Shown here: piece by piece, positions 21,615-33,003 of the stretch | How positions within the stretch are numbered: the stretch's first letter is position 1 | Layout of the letters: every line of letters starts with the position of its first letter | DNA from: Terfezia claveryi | Taxonomy: Eukaryota > Ascomycota > Pezizomycetes > Pezizales > Pezizaceae | NCBI GenBank assembly: GCA_015179025.1 | Contig: WHUX01000075.1 | Coordinates: 62,001 to 126,000 of the forward strand | Length of the DNA: 64,000 nt | Direction: 5' to 3' | Position numbers and translations under genes: made by a program | Notes under the pieces: model-generated | The model's database searches: none | What the model was told of the DNA's origin: nothing | Seen by the model: the letters and a program-made list of their open reading frames with translations, nothing else

Positions 21615-22825
21615 TGCATAGTTATATATTTTCTGGGCCGCTCGCGGGCGGCATACCCACTGTGCCGGCCGCGGGCAATTAATATAATTCCTCAATTTGG
21701 TAAATCTCAATCGAACAAAACATTCTGCGACACTCAAAAAACACCCTAAGAAGTTATTTTGACTGCCCTATCCACATCATATACCCTTCCTGTTGATTAG
21801 TGGGTGACGGCAGACATTGAACAAGGGAGAATTCCGGAAAAATTACCTCAAGCCCTTCAGATGGTGAAGTACATGCTGGCGACGTTAACAACTCATCACT
21901 GCATCTCTGATGATGAATGGAATAGGGAAGAGGATACTGAGTTTACTGCTGCCCTAAAAATCCACAACCCTATCCAATGGGTATTTGGAAATTAGTTTCT
22001 TATCTGAGGGGGTTCTTATTGACAGGGCCTTATTGCTCAGGCTATATCGACCATCTTATGCTGAATATCGATACGCTATGTGGAATTCAGTGAAATTTGG
22101 AGCAATCATAATTATAATATCTTTTCTCTACATCTTGTTTGCAAGATTGATTTTTATACTAGAAAAATCCAGGCTATTCCTCACTTATAAAATCCAGGTC
22201 TGGTGCAAAGCGGTACTTTCTTAATAACAGGTACTGTTTTATATGCAGATTGCTAAGCTACTCCAAGTTCTTAATTTTAAACCAAAACGAAGCAGGTTCT
22301 ACCTAGAATTATACAACAGGTAGATGGTATTTTACAGGGTTGTGGGAGATCAAATGGCACAATGCTACAACAAACCTCATACTTTTGCAGTTTGATATTG
22401 CTAAACCCGATAACCTTTACCCAACTACTGACCTTACGGACTCAGAGTTTGATATTTTAGATACTCTAACTCCTAGTAAACCACAGTTCACCAGGCATCT
22501 ATAACTACCGGTGTTTCGAAACCTTCTACTCTTATTGTTGTCGACGATACCCTAAGAATAATCTGAAATGCTTAATTTATTAACATACGAAAGTATCAAC
22601 AGATCATGACTATATTGCTCTAGCTGAACCAAATTGGAATGTTAGAGGGGGGTCTAATCGACTGGGAAATCAATGAATCTGTTGCAGTCGCTGGGAAATT
22701 ATCAATTCTTTTTTTTTCTAGTAAATCAGTACTTTATCAATACATCAAATTGGGTATCATTTAAATTGCCCGCAGCCGGCACGTGGGTATGCTGCCCGCG
22801 AGCGGCCCAGAACATATACTATGCA
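21615..22825 (+). mobile_element. Unclassified TIR element, copy 2 (about 1.2 kb)
   Basis: The ends form a long inverted repeat. The left end carries TTCTGGGCCGCTCGCGGGCG (21630-21649), then GGCATACCC and further inward GGGCAATT. The right end carries the reverse complement with few changes (about 22770-22812). The match extends outward to TGCATAGT on both sides. The interior is shared with 12400-13430 but is about 250 bp longer. It holds only broken frames and no recognised transposase. I see no certain target duplication. Confidence 0.75.
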
Positions 22826-23029
22826 AGTTGCTGTCAATAGTCTCACTTTTCATGGATAATACTAGCATTGATGTAGTTAGATATACCGTAACTATCCTCA
22901 TGTTTCCCTTACTGGGACCGAATAGGAGTAATGAGTATAAAATATAAAAAAAACATCCCGTAACTAATGATGAGAGTTACTCTGAGAAAGACTAGGTTCC
23001 CCACATAAATAATATACCCAGCAGATGAC

Positions 23030-23811
23030 TTAAGGTCATATCCCATGGCCGGTCCACAGGGGTCGATTTTTAGACAGCCCCCGACAATACCAAGAGCTCA
23101 GTGCATGGCGACAACATGGGGCACTGATCAGGTTTAAGGCATACCATTTGAAGTAAAGAGCAGGAGTTTGGCTCAACGTCGGTCAAAAGGTCTATGTGGC
23201 CTCTCGTGCCATATGTGGCCCCAAGCCCTTCGAGAGCGGCTTCAAGCTGTGTAAGAAATCAAGTACAAGCGACATCTCAGAGCCTACAATATCGCAATGG
23301 ACGCACAGCTTAATACGGACGACGCACAACTCGCTTATACTCCATTCGAACATCCTAATCTATTCTCTTTATTTTGGGATTATGGAATTCTTGCTAGTGT
23401 TTGCTTTTCTACAAATATGTATGCTGGGCAATATTATGCAAAGCTTCCTATTGGTATCGGTACCAGTAGTACTGACGACTTTGAGCCTCGCTCCTGGAAT
23501 CCTTTACTGTCTGGTGAATTGCAAGTTTGGCTTGGGATTTTAATTTTAATTGGGACTTTGAAGTTACCTAGAACCTCTGACTTTTGGGATCCTCAAGTTC
23601 TAAAAGCATTAGGGGGTAGTGGAAAGGATAGCCGGAAGGAAAAGATGTCAATGAAGCGCTTTCAGCAGATTCGGAGGTTTTCCATATTTCATAGATTGAG
23701 CAGTGTCCGTCCGGCTGCGGCCATATGTCGCGTAATCTGCATGCCAAGTTTATATTGCCGGGGGCTGTCTAAAAATCGACCCCTGTGGACCGACCATGGG
23801 ATAGGTGTTAA
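23030..23811 (+). mobile_element. piggyBac-like element, internally deleted, with TTAA ends
   Basis: Both ends carry TTAA (23030-23033 and 23808-23811), the target duplication specific to piggyBac elements. Inverted repeats of about 45 bp follow: CCCATGG(C/T)CGGTCCACAGG, then GGTCGATTTTTAGACAGCCC. Between them lies the N-terminal part of a transposase. At 782 bp it is far shorter than an autonomous element, so it is a deletion derivative that could be mobilised only in trans. Confidence 0.88.
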
Positions 23812-23893
23812 TCCATGTCTCAAGATACCCTGTACAGTGCACCTAGTCGCAGCAGGGTCTAGCTCTAGTCCGATGTACCACCAAAAGCTATAG
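23297..23893 (+). pseudogene. Truncated piggyBac transposase (N-terminal fragment)
   Basis: The frame encodes the N-terminal part of a DDE_Tnp_1_7 (piggyBac) transposase: WNPLLSGELQVWLGILILIG, then MSMKRFQQIRRFSIFH, close to the family's (I)SxxRFxxIxRFxHF block. After about residue 137 the frame runs into the right inverted repeat and beyond it. The catalytic Asp residues and the C-terminal Cys-rich domain are therefore absent. Confidence 0.75.
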
Positions 23894-23904
23894 TCATGTT
23901 TGGA

Positions 23905-24060
23905 CTACCGCATCCACTGGTTTATAACGAACCATGTCAGTTTAAAGACATAGGTCGAGCTAGGTGGATGGTAACACGCTTACTGAGGTATAACGGTCCC
24001 TGTCAGGTGTATTATCTTTAAACTGACAAGGATCGTTGTTCGCCAGTGGATGCGTAGTAG
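23905..24060. mobile_element. Miniature TIR element, about 156 bp
   Basis: Ends are inverted: CGCATCCACTGG on the left, CCAGTGGATGCG on the right, continuing inward with TAACGA(A/T)CC and TGTCAGTTTAAAGA(C/T)A. The inner sequence GACATAGGTCGAGCT and GAGGTATAACGGTCCC matches the arms of the larger element at 38081-38703, so this is a short family member. It lies about 90 bp from the piggyBac end. Confidence 0.75.
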
Positions 24061-26380
24061 GCATGGTCATGGCCCAACGTTGTGGTGGAGCATCCGGACC
24101 AGCACCGAGATACACGCAAATAAATAACTAAACCAACCAAACCACGCAATTATGAGGGGTGATATATGAATGATAAGAAATATTTGGGGGCCTGACCCAG
24201 GTTTGCGTTGATCTTGTGATTTGGTCACCCTTAACTATTGCTATTTGCGACCAGAATCAACTTTAAAAGGAGACTAGGATTTTCTTTTTGATGATCATTT
24301 CTGCTTCAGCTCTTGAGGGAAAAGATATGAATACCGTAAATGGAATAGCACAAAGGTGGATTTCTGCGCATGAGTAGCTACAGTTTCTTATACAGGACAA
24401 ATCTGTCTCTGATAATTTCAAGTGGTCGAATATTAGTGGTATTGGAAAAAATTAAATTAACTGAAATTTACTCTGTACATGTAGAAGTATATTCAGGCCA
24501 GTAATCGTGACTATTGGGGTACTATTACAAATCCGGAATTCATTAGTCTCGTGATTACTCTCATATGAAGTTGCTGCCGAAAACAGTTAGCTCGGCACTT
24601 GTCGACTTAATAACATCCATCGTAGGAAAGATTAGCAACATACGACAGATGGCGAGGAAATTAACTTGCCATACAGTTGTCTTCCCCCCGGTAGTTGGAC
24701 CCTGAATCCTCTGGCTGCGGAATACGTAACCTAACCAATCTACACATCTAATTTGCAAAATTGCCGGCAAAGGAGACGTTTTCGTACTCGCATTGATATT
24801 ACGATTAGCAGGTACCTATATTGGACTTGGTCGACTGACAGCCGGGGAAATTGCACGTGCACAGGAAGGCCATCGACAATTATTATTCTTGATCAACACA
24901 TAGGATAGGTGACTCATAAAACTGTCTCCTCAATGACTCGTCTCCTCAAAAATTATTAATAGTTTTCCGAATTCTGCATGTGAACTTTTCGAGTGTGTAA
25001 ATCACAGAGGTGTGCTTGTGGCGGACTGTTCTATCACCGATACGTAATATGTGCCAGCTCTGGGCCCCGATCGGTCCCGAAGTGATTCATCCGCTGTTGA
25101 AACTGTTCATCCTTAGTCTGGTTGGCACAACACCCTCGTAGGTTCATCCTGAGGCCTGGAGTTAGGATAATTGGTTTGTAGTCTGGTTGGCAGATTGTTT
25201 GGTTAGAAACTGAAATTCAGGTTTGACATGAGCTGAATGTATACCGCCAAGAACCGTTAGAGATCGAAGGTAGCCTGGCTGGCAACCTGAGCTACTTAGG
25301 TTGTGCTACGAGGCCTGGTACCTTTTTACCGGTACCTGGTATGTACCTAATGCCATCATCGGAACCGAGTAGTAAGAGTTAGAAGAGGCATGTTGATTCT
25401 AGAACACAACTTCAGGTCGCACATGCACGTTCCCACCAAATACTGCCATCAACATTCAGGAAGCCTTCCATGACGTGGTGATGCATAACCATTCCAAAAG
25501 TTAGACTACTTGGCACTGGCCGTGCTAAACCGCTAGGTATTCTAATTGGCTGACTAACAGCTAGCTGTACTTAGTCTTGGCAGCGCAGCCAGAAACAACC
25601 GCCGCCGGAACCCCGTTGCTGCGCCCAACGATCAGCCAACCTGTCCATAAATCCTAGACGTGCAGTTGCAAACCAACATCAACAAGCTGGGCAAAACAGA
25701 GGTGCCTGACCAAGGAACATTTAGTCAAGCTTCATTTTTGTGGATGCCTGCGGCCTATCCAGGGCCCCTGTAGATCCTCTCCATGCGGCCGGGGGCAGTG
25801 AGCGACTCCCTCCGCAGAGTCATTCCTTTTGCGCACCACTCGAAAGGCTTGTTCATCATCACTTCCTAATAATATCAATTTGCAGCTTTTCGCAACCACC
25901 TCCCAACAATTACAACGGACCTCGGCCCATATTCTAGGATTCGTCCGTCGAAATGCATAACGGTCCTATGGGCGTTCGCCCCTCGCGATGAGCGTCCACA
26001 AACAAAATGAGGCGAGATCGCTTAGGTTGTAAGGTGGCGCAATAAGGATTTGGTATTCTGGCCTGAAGCACATATATATAATTAGTGGCCGGGTACCCGC
26101 TCCAGACTCTGGCTTTTAAACCTCACTGCAAAAGCACTGCAAACGTTCCCAGGGACCGAACTATCGGATATTCACTTCAAAAGGTCGCAGTGCCACGACT
26201 GCAAACGCTAACGGGCTTACTACTTGTTCTTACATACTTATTTACAGCTGCTGATTGTATTCCTATACATTACGTCACGAAGAAATCGGAAAGTCGTGGG
26301 AATATATATATACCCTTAACTTCTATTCTCTGAGGTAGGTACAGTATTTGTTGCTTTTGCGTCTTTAGCAAATTCAAGCT
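24061..26380. other. Gene-poor spacer upstream of the gene at 26570
   Basis: It contains copies of the TAGTCTGGTTGGCA motif at about 25118 and 25178 (see the hairpin at 37719). Short frames (24561-24770, 25740-25937, 26085-26333) have no motif. No supported gene. Confidence 0.4.
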
Positions 26381-26388
26381 TATAAAAA
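26381..26388 (+). promoter_or_regulatory. TATA box of the gene at 26570
   Basis: TATAAAAA lies 189 nt before the chosen ATG and is followed by pyrimidine-rich sequence typical of fungal transcript starts. Confidence 0.4.
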
Positions 26389-26569
26389 GAGGCGGCTCTG
26401 CAGGGATTGCTTATTTTTTCCCCAAACTTCTCCTATTTTTACAAATACCCCTTGTCGGCGGTTGGCGCTGTGAGCGACAACTCAGTTCAGCTGGGACATT
26501 AATTCATTGCAGTCACCAGCGTTGATTTTTTATCCGGTTCATCTCAAAAATACCACACCGAAAATCACC

Positions 26570-27745
26570 ATGTCAGCCATAAACGTTCAAACAAATCATT
26601 GCGAGCGACTTCGGTCCCCGAAACTCGTCCTCCGATCAACAAACAGAGCGCAAGGTTATCCGAAAGTCGGTTATCGTGAACCCATTCATATCCGCCGACA
26701 CCGAGCCGATCCCGAAACCCTCTGCCCTGAATCTGAACACGATGATTATGGACATCAGCATCGTATATCATTGTCGACGATGAAAGGACGCCTTGTACCA
26801 CGAAGTACGCGTTGTGACTCAGAATACGATTGCGACTACGGGACACCATCAAACATTTCTTCCTCTCGATCGCGCGGTATTATTTATCAGGATTCCTGTT
26901 CATCAAGTTCTTCGAGCTCGGTGGCTGGGGGCGTGGATGTTTTTGAGGTTTCACCATCCAGGCCTGGGTTTGTGATGTCGCCTGGTGTTTCCCCAGGACA
27001 TGCTATGCATCACATAGAACAGCAGGGGTACTTTTCTGCAACACCATCAAGACAGAATTCACCATACAATACCGTGAGAAGTGGTGTTCGATACCTTCCT
27101 GTGCATAGCCAGGACGAGGCTTGGTCCGAGGAGCTCGACAGGGGTGATGAGGTCGATGTAGACCATTCAGAGGAAGAGGATGAGAATGAGGATGAGTTGG
27201 GAGATCGAAATCCGGACTACTGGGCTGAGGAAGAGCATACCCGATTTTCGGACCCAGGTTATGCCTACGCCGGTCAACAGTCCCAGCATTATCGCTATCA
27301 AAACAATACACCGGTGGCTTCAGGGCCAGCACCCCCGCGAAAGACTACCACACCAACCGGCACTATTCGCGTTAACGGCGAAATCGTTAATGCTGCTCTC
27401 CCCAAACGGCGTACACTAGCACCACCCGAACCCACACCTCAATCTGCATTTTTCGGGTTCAACCCCACTCCTCGCTCTCAACGTGCTCCCTCTAGTACCG
27501 GTACCGGGACTGTTCTTCGTCGTGGACTTCATCGACATCAGCAGCGGAGGCATAGTGAGGGAGATACCGATGGTCACATCCATGGGCCAACCCAAGATGA
27601 GTGCAGACAATGTAACGGCGAGGGATGTGTGCGAAGTCTGGCAGTGAAGGAATTCATGAGAAAGAGCGATGAGGAGGGGAGAATGGCTGGTCACCCGGAG
27701 ACATGGGGACCAAGTGTGAGGGATTTGATGGGGTATCATGGGTAG
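26570..27745 (+). CDS. Hypothetical disordered acidic protein
   Basis: 391 residues from the first in-frame ATG (context ATCACCATG); the frame is open a little further upstream but lacks an ATG. It has a basic N-terminal part, a Ser run (DSCSSSSSSS), an acidic stretch (EEEDENEDELGDRNPDYW) and Pro/Thr-rich linkers. The better-ordered C-terminus has ECRQCNGEGC (paired CxxC), VKEFMRKSDEEGRMAGHPE and a VRDLMGYHG end. I recognise no named domain. The C-terminal CxxCxxxxC could be a small metal site, but this is a guess. Codon use and length support a real gene. Confidence 0.65.
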   Translation: MSAINVQTNHCERLRSPKLVLRSTNRAQGYPKVGYREPIHIRRHRADPETLCPESEHDDYGHQHRISLSTMKGRLVPRSTRCDSEYDCDYGTPSNISSSRSRGIIYQDSCSSSSSSSVAGGVDVFEVSPSRPGFVMSPGVSPGHAMHHIEQQGYFSATPSRQNSPYNTVRSGVRYLPVHSQDEAWSEELDRGDEVDVDHSEEEDENEDELGDRNPDYWAEEEHTRFSDPGYAYAGQQSQHYRYQNNTPVASGPAPPRKTTTPTGTIRVNGEIVNAALPKRRTLAPPEPTPQSAFFGFNPTPRSQRAPSSTGTGTVLRRGLHRHQQRRHSEGDTDGHIHGPTQDECRQCNGEGCVRSLAVKEFMRKSDEEGRMAGHPETWGPSVRDLMGYHG

Positions 27746-29302
27746 GAGAATGGAGTTATGAGTGGATTGGGGCAGGAAGGTGTTTGTGTGTTTGATACCC
27801 TCTCCACTTAGTATTAAAATGTTTCCCTTTCCAGTTGGATACCCGATTGACGAGCTATACCCTATTTGTTCGTACACTTAGCCTGCGTTGTGGGCCTGTG
27901 CTTACGGAAACCCTGAACCTACGCACAGTTTGCTCCTTTTAGGATTGATAGGCGTAAGAGATACGTCTTTTCGGTCAACGTAGCTTCGGCTGGAGCGGAA
28001 GCCCGTTTTGTCTTGAGCACAACTCACGACATACTCACCTGTGCTAGTCTATGACGGCCTCGAGTCGCTAGTGAGCTGAGGCTCGGAGACTCGAGAAGGG
28101 GAACAATTGTGGTACATTTGTCATAGTGGAGGATTCCATGGGAAGGTTTATACCCTTGCCAATGTGGTTATTTGAAAAGCTAGTATAGACGCAGGTTTTT
28201 GGCATTCTTTTAGTTTCAGGGCTTCTTACGATATTATGGTTTATGTTTCATTTTTATGTTTCACAGTGGAACGTAATGATTTTTTTTTATTTGAAAGTCG
28301 GAAATTGTTGGGTCGGGGTTCTGGCGGGGTTTTTCTTTCTTTGGGTTTAAATTTAGGGTTTCGGGTTGTTGGGCGCACCTACGTTTAGCATGTGTCTTTT
28401 TTGATGATATTTCCCTTCGATATGAGGCAATGAATGAATATGATATTTCTCTTATCTATTATCTAAGATACAGGTGAATGTTGTCAAAATTGACGCTTTT
28501 GCCCTTACAAATTTTCATTCATACATACAATGCATAGGGGAAAGTCTGCATGCACCCGTTTTTGTGCATCGATCACGCTACTGTACTCCATATGTCTCGC
28601 CAGAAGTAGCGGGCGCTCGCACTGGCACTGCATATTATGCAATGGAGGGGGGTACATTATAACTTTCTCCCAGGCGCAGTATATCTGGTTCGTTGCGGAA
28701 TCCAGTCCATACCGGAATGGACGGGTCAATTCCAGAGACCAGAATGCATATTTACAGGCTCGGAGATTTCCCTCAAGTACGAGTTATACATGAAATAACA
28801 CTCAGTTATAAACAACTCGGGAGAAGCTACTAGACCCCAGTCTTGCGGTCGAACTAGAGTAATCTTTACCTTGAATTCCCAACGGATAATGATGTCATTC
28901 TATAGCAAGGTTCCTAGGTGTTTGAAAGAGAGTTTTGCACAAACGTACAATGATGAGTACTTCTCTATAGATCGCTTAACGTGTGGATTATTGAAGAGCA
29001 AAAACCAGAGACCAGTCGACTCTTGAAAATCCTGTAAGATAGTTACCCCGAAACCTCAGGGGGCTAATGTGTAGTGTCGAAAAGCGAGGCCATGGGCTCA
29101 ATTGATGAGTTAAAAAAACTATCAAGACTAGCTGCCGTAGTATATAGCCAGGCAATTCAATGATAGAACTTAAGTAGGTATCCAGTCGTTACGTTCCCAA
29201 TATATTTATCAACCCAACTGAAATACTTGCTAACTGCTAGATGATGCTACCCTCGAACTGTATTGCCTTTGATTAATGATAGAACGCCACGGGATGTATA
29301 TA
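27746..29302. other. Region downstream of the hypothetical gene
   Basis: 3' UTR, T-rich tracts (28276-28290) and unremarkable spacer. Short frames at 28474-28793 have no support. Confidence 0.4.
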
Positions 29303-29745
29303 CAGTGGAGTCGCGTTACAGGAAACCCCCAATATAAGAAACCCCTCGATATTAGCAACGGTGCCGGGTCCCGTCAGAATTATATAAGTTTCTGCTTAGT
29401 AATACATACAGATTCTTCTATCGCGACATTGGTTGTATGCGATGTTACAACCACATTGTGCACATTGTTTCTGTATACATTCACTGCCAAACCAATTGCG
29501 CAACATGCTATTCTATCTACAAGTGGCCGTCTCTTCACGTCTTCGAATTCCTCATGTTAATTTACAGAAAGGTGGCAAGCTGGAGGATATTCTATATAAG
29601 GAAAAGCCGGATATTGAAGGTCTGCAAGGGATGGCAGCGGCACACATCAATCACTGGTGTTTTTAGGCCGCGCTCGAGGATTCCTAGTTTTGGTGTACAT
29701 ATCGCGAGAAACCCTCCGCCAGTTTCTTATAACGCGACTCCACTG
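29303..29745. mobile_element. Pogo-type MITE 1 (443 bp)
   Basis: The ends are a perfect inverted repeat, CAGTGGAGTCGCGTTA and its complement, flanked by TA on both sides (29301-29302, 29746-29747). The CAGTGGA start and TA target fit Tc1/mariner-pogo elements. The frames inside are short and no transposase is present. Confidence 0.85.
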
Positions 29746-29747
29746 TA

Positions 29748-30119
29748 CATCACGTAGGCAAATCCGACACTTGCAGCTGCCAATGCGGCCACCACACTCA
29801 GTATGGCAAACATATCACTTTCGACTGCCTGGAGACGGGCAGCTCTAGGGAGCATCAAGGACTGGGAGGATCTTGATCGCCCAATTTGGATCCGAGAAGG
29901 AGGAAGAACGTTTGGACACTGTGGAGGCCTTTGTCAGTTTCTTGTATCGACATCTTGTTGGGAGAGGGAGTCCATCATTAGCGGACTGACTCGGGACAGC
30001 TAAAAAGTTTCTCCGGCCTAGGACAGAAATTTCTCGCAACTAGCGCATGGAGAGTTATTGGGCCGAACAGTTTACTTCCAAAGCAAGCAAACGATGTCGA
30101 ATGATCTCTTGCTACTAAT
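29748..30119. other. Spacer after pogo-type MITE 1
   Basis: A short frame at 29803-30003 has no recognisable domain. Nothing supported. Confidence 0.35.
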
Positions 30120-30722
30120 TTACATTGGAGCAATAGAAAGAATTACAGAAATAACCTCCTCTGTCTCTTGATGGCTGACCTCACCCCTCCTACAGCGCTT
30201 TTTGGTATGTGAATTTCTTTTGGCCAACTCTGCACCAATTAGAGCACGTGCCCTGGCTTTCCTTTGGCTTTTTTTTGCGCAACTTGTTGGAGCAGGTAGA
30301 ACAAATTCTTGAATGATGGGTTTCTGATGTGGTATACTAGAGACATTGTCGGACGTGTCTTCTACTTCCATATTGGCTGTTGGTGCAGTTGCAGTTTGCG
30401 GAAAAAACATATGCTGCATTTTTGTTATATGGGCTTGCTGCGATGTTCGCCAGTAAGAGATTGATGCTTGAATATATAGTGAGCGAACTACTAACTCATG
30501 TCCTTGGTTAATATAGATGTCATGTGGTTGTGGTCGTTGTGCTGGTTCCGCTGGTTCTGCAGCTGGTAGATTTGAATCCATCATACTCCAATTGAAGGGA
30601 AAATTTGTCCAGTAATTACCTAATGTGGACGTAGTAGTGATAGTGGAATTGGTTGATGGAAGGAGCAGATGCCAACAAGGTAATGTATAGGGGTAATGAA
30701 CAATTGTAGTGATTGAGCTCAT
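30120..30722 (-). CDS. Unsupported hypothetical frame of about 200 residues
   Basis: An open minus-strand frame whose first in-frame ATG is at 30722. It has a hydrophobic, Thr-rich N-terminal part, then a Pro/Gln/Glu middle, then a basic segment (KKSQRKARARALIGAELAKR, KKRCRR). No known domain. The surrounding DNA is repeat-rich and AT-rich, so this may be a chance frame or a remnant of a transposon gene. Confidence 0.25.
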   Translation of the reverse strand: MSSITTIVHYPYTLPCWHLLLPSTNSTITTTSTLGNYWTNFPFNWSMMDSNLPAAEPAEPAQRPQPHDIYINQGHELVVRSLYIQASISYWRTSQQAHITKMQHMFFPQTATAPTANMEVEDTSDNVSSIPHQKPIIQEFVLPAPTSCAKKSQRKARARALIGAELAKRNSHTKKRCRRGEVSHQETEEVISVILSIAPM

Positions 30723-32253
30723 TAAGTTTATTGTCTGCTTCAACGTGCATTACTTACTTTCAAGAAAAAGTTAGATGGAAACCGTTGACACAGATGAATT
30801 TGCTCTGGGTTGATAAGTTTCTTTAACTTCGTCCCTAGTTCTTGTACAAAATCCTGCTTTTGTCTAGGCTGTAAGCATCCGCTCAATCAGAGCAGCTGGA
30901 TATGTAGTGCATCTATTCGTCTTGTATTATAAAATGTCTTGGGATCTAGAAGACGGCCCGGTTGTACCTATCTGAAATCGAAGGTATTCATTATTTTCAT
31001 TATAATATTCCCAGTTCTGCCAGTTGCTTTTGATGATTAATATCCTGCCGCTTGTGTTCTGGATAGATAGCTGCTGCATTTTCAACCTATTGATGCACAT
31101 GTGTTAAATCCTTCACAGTCAAAACCCATCCCTTTCTTCCTCGTCGTTAATCATTTTTAAAAGAGAGAAAACACATCCACTTGCAGTCCTTGGGTCTCGC
31201 TTTCGCTCCTTAAGCTGTCTAGTATTCGGTGGCTTGCCATGGTACACACGATGATACTCTATCCGCCCTTTCTTTTCTGATCCACTACCAACACAATAGC
31301 AAATACTGTGCACATCGAATAATCCTGTAGGCGGCGGTAGGCATCATTTGGATGCGTATTGTTCTCCAGTAATTGATGGATGTTGATGCAACTCCGAAAT
31401 TTCATCTGTTCTACTTGCTATGTTAGTGAGGCGGGCGGCGGCTACCGCGGGGCTTGCTGTGTTGTAGCCGGCCGTAGTAGTTGTAGTTGGAGTTTCGATG
31501 ACGGGACTTATTTAATTACCGGACAGGTAGGAAGTACCTGTCCCAGGCCGGAGAAACTCATTAGATTCCTCGCGCGGGTTCGTTGATTTAATTCTGTGCT
31601 CTGGATTGTGTCTTCGTCGCATTTTTTGCGTGTGTTTCATTTGGCACTTGAGCGTCTTCATTATTTCAGTGCTACTCTAACTCCAGTCGGAGCATCTGGC
31701 ATTGCTGGTTAATGACAGCGTGGAAGTCTCTTCTCTTTTCGTCTTTTCGTCTTTTCTGTATGTGCTTTGCCAATCGAACTCGAGATTATTTTGCAGTGTA
31801 TAGATTAACTTGCCTTGTCCTGAATTCACCCAGTTTTCCAGGTGGCTCATTATGGTACCCCTTACTGTAATCGCATGAGTAAAGAATATCTAAAATAAAA
31901 AAAATAAAAATATATACATACGTTTGTATGTACTGTATGTACCAGCATGCATATGTAGTTATAAATTGATAATGTATAGTGTACCATGTGGAACGGAGTA
32001 CCATACACATATACACATACAGTGTATATGCGATCTCAATTGTAATAGGGGGCAAGGCGACCAAGGGGTAATCGCACACGTACGGTTCCTACGTGTGTGA
32101 TGAGGAGCGAGGGGCAAGGGGAGCACTGACAAGGTCGACACTCGCGTAGGGGGCTACGCGTGTGTGGGAAGATAGCAGGGGGCAGCAGGGCTGCAGATGG
32201 AGGGGGATCAAGGAAGCGAGAGCGCAAGTACTGTATTGTATATACAAGACGTT
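30723..32253. other. Gene-poor spacer, repeat-rich to the right
   Basis: No gene seen. A (TA/CA)-rich tract lies at about 31905-32025, and GA/GC-rich sequence starts about 32040. Position 32096 onwards may be the outer part of the LTR listed next, but its boundary cannot be set. Confidence 0.35.
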
Positions 32254-32453
32254 GGATAGAGAACAGAAAAAAGAGGAAAGAATAGTGCCAACCAGACTAG
32301 AAAGAATATATACAAGGAGGCTCGAGGAGCCAAGACTGATCGCTAAGGCCGACAATGGATAAACTTCCCGACGAGAATAACAGATAACCGAAAATGAGAG
32401 TTGTGCCAGAAGCTGTCCGACTGTCAACGAGCCAAGAAGCAACGATTTTGACA
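32254..32453 (-). repeat. Decayed gypsy LTR fragment, left copy
   Basis: It aligns with 34213-34389: GGATAGAGAACAGAAAAAAG, GGAGGCTCGAGGAGCCAAGA, TGATCGCTAAGGCCGACAAT and GCCAAGAAGCAACG are shared. In minus orientation both copies begin TGTCA, the usual LTR start. The outer end is unclear. Confidence 0.65.
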
Positions 32454-32484
32454 TAATCCTGGCGGAACAAGTTGGACGATTCTG

Positions 32485-32695
32485 TTGGACCAATGTGCAG
32501 AACATGCGGCCGGTATGTGGAAACAGGCAAGCACGTAGCCTTGGTGTGCCCACGCGGGGAAGAAATCGAGGAGGTGGGGGAGCTGGGAGGATATGGACGA
32601 CCGGAGTAGGTGGTTGAAGAAGATAAAAGATGGGGGAAGAGGAGTATACAGTAGATCTAGTCGAGACGTTCTTCTCCAACCTAGATCTAGTCTGA
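32485..32695 (+). pseudogene. LINE (non-LTR) retrotransposon C-terminal relic
   Basis: Plus-strand reading gives MCRTCGRYVETGKHVALVCP, a C-x2-C-x7-H-x4-C-type finger as found after the RNase H region of fungal LINE polyproteins (zf-RVT). After a frameshift and a stop near 32605 comes EEYTVDLVETFFSNLDLV and TGA (32693-32695), also typical of that tail. Only the end of the protein is left. Confidence 0.45.
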
Positions 32696-32950
32696 GTGGA
32701 GGGTGAGAGGCGGAAGTTGTAACGAATTTCTTTTGTACCTAGGGGAGGACTGGAGGCGGAGGCATATTTATGATGGGGTTGTTGGCCGTCAGCGGGCGTT
32801 GCGGAGGAGGAAGGGGTTATTTCTGTTATTTCATAGGCTGAGAAGGCAGGACGTTTATGTAACCCGTTGTCCCGAGGGTGTACCGAGTCTTCCAAGATGA
32901 GGGATCGGGTCCTTCTCATAGCCTTTTAGGCTCCACAGACGTATAGACTC

Positions 32951-32978
32951 AAAAAAAAAAAAAAAAAAAAAAAAAAAG
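32951..32978 (+). repeat. A-run of about 27 bases
   Basis: A homopolymer A tract lies between the LINE relic and the gypsy chromodomain relic. It follows the LINE relic by about 255 bp, so it may be a decayed poly(A) tail, but this is uncertain. Confidence 0.6.
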
Positions 32979-33003
32979 GGTTTGACACTATCCCCCCTTT
33001 AGG

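Noticed and set aside
32089..32919. 276-residue minus-strand frame
   Set aside because: It crosses an LTR fragment and the antisense of the LINE relic and shows no domain; treated as chance.
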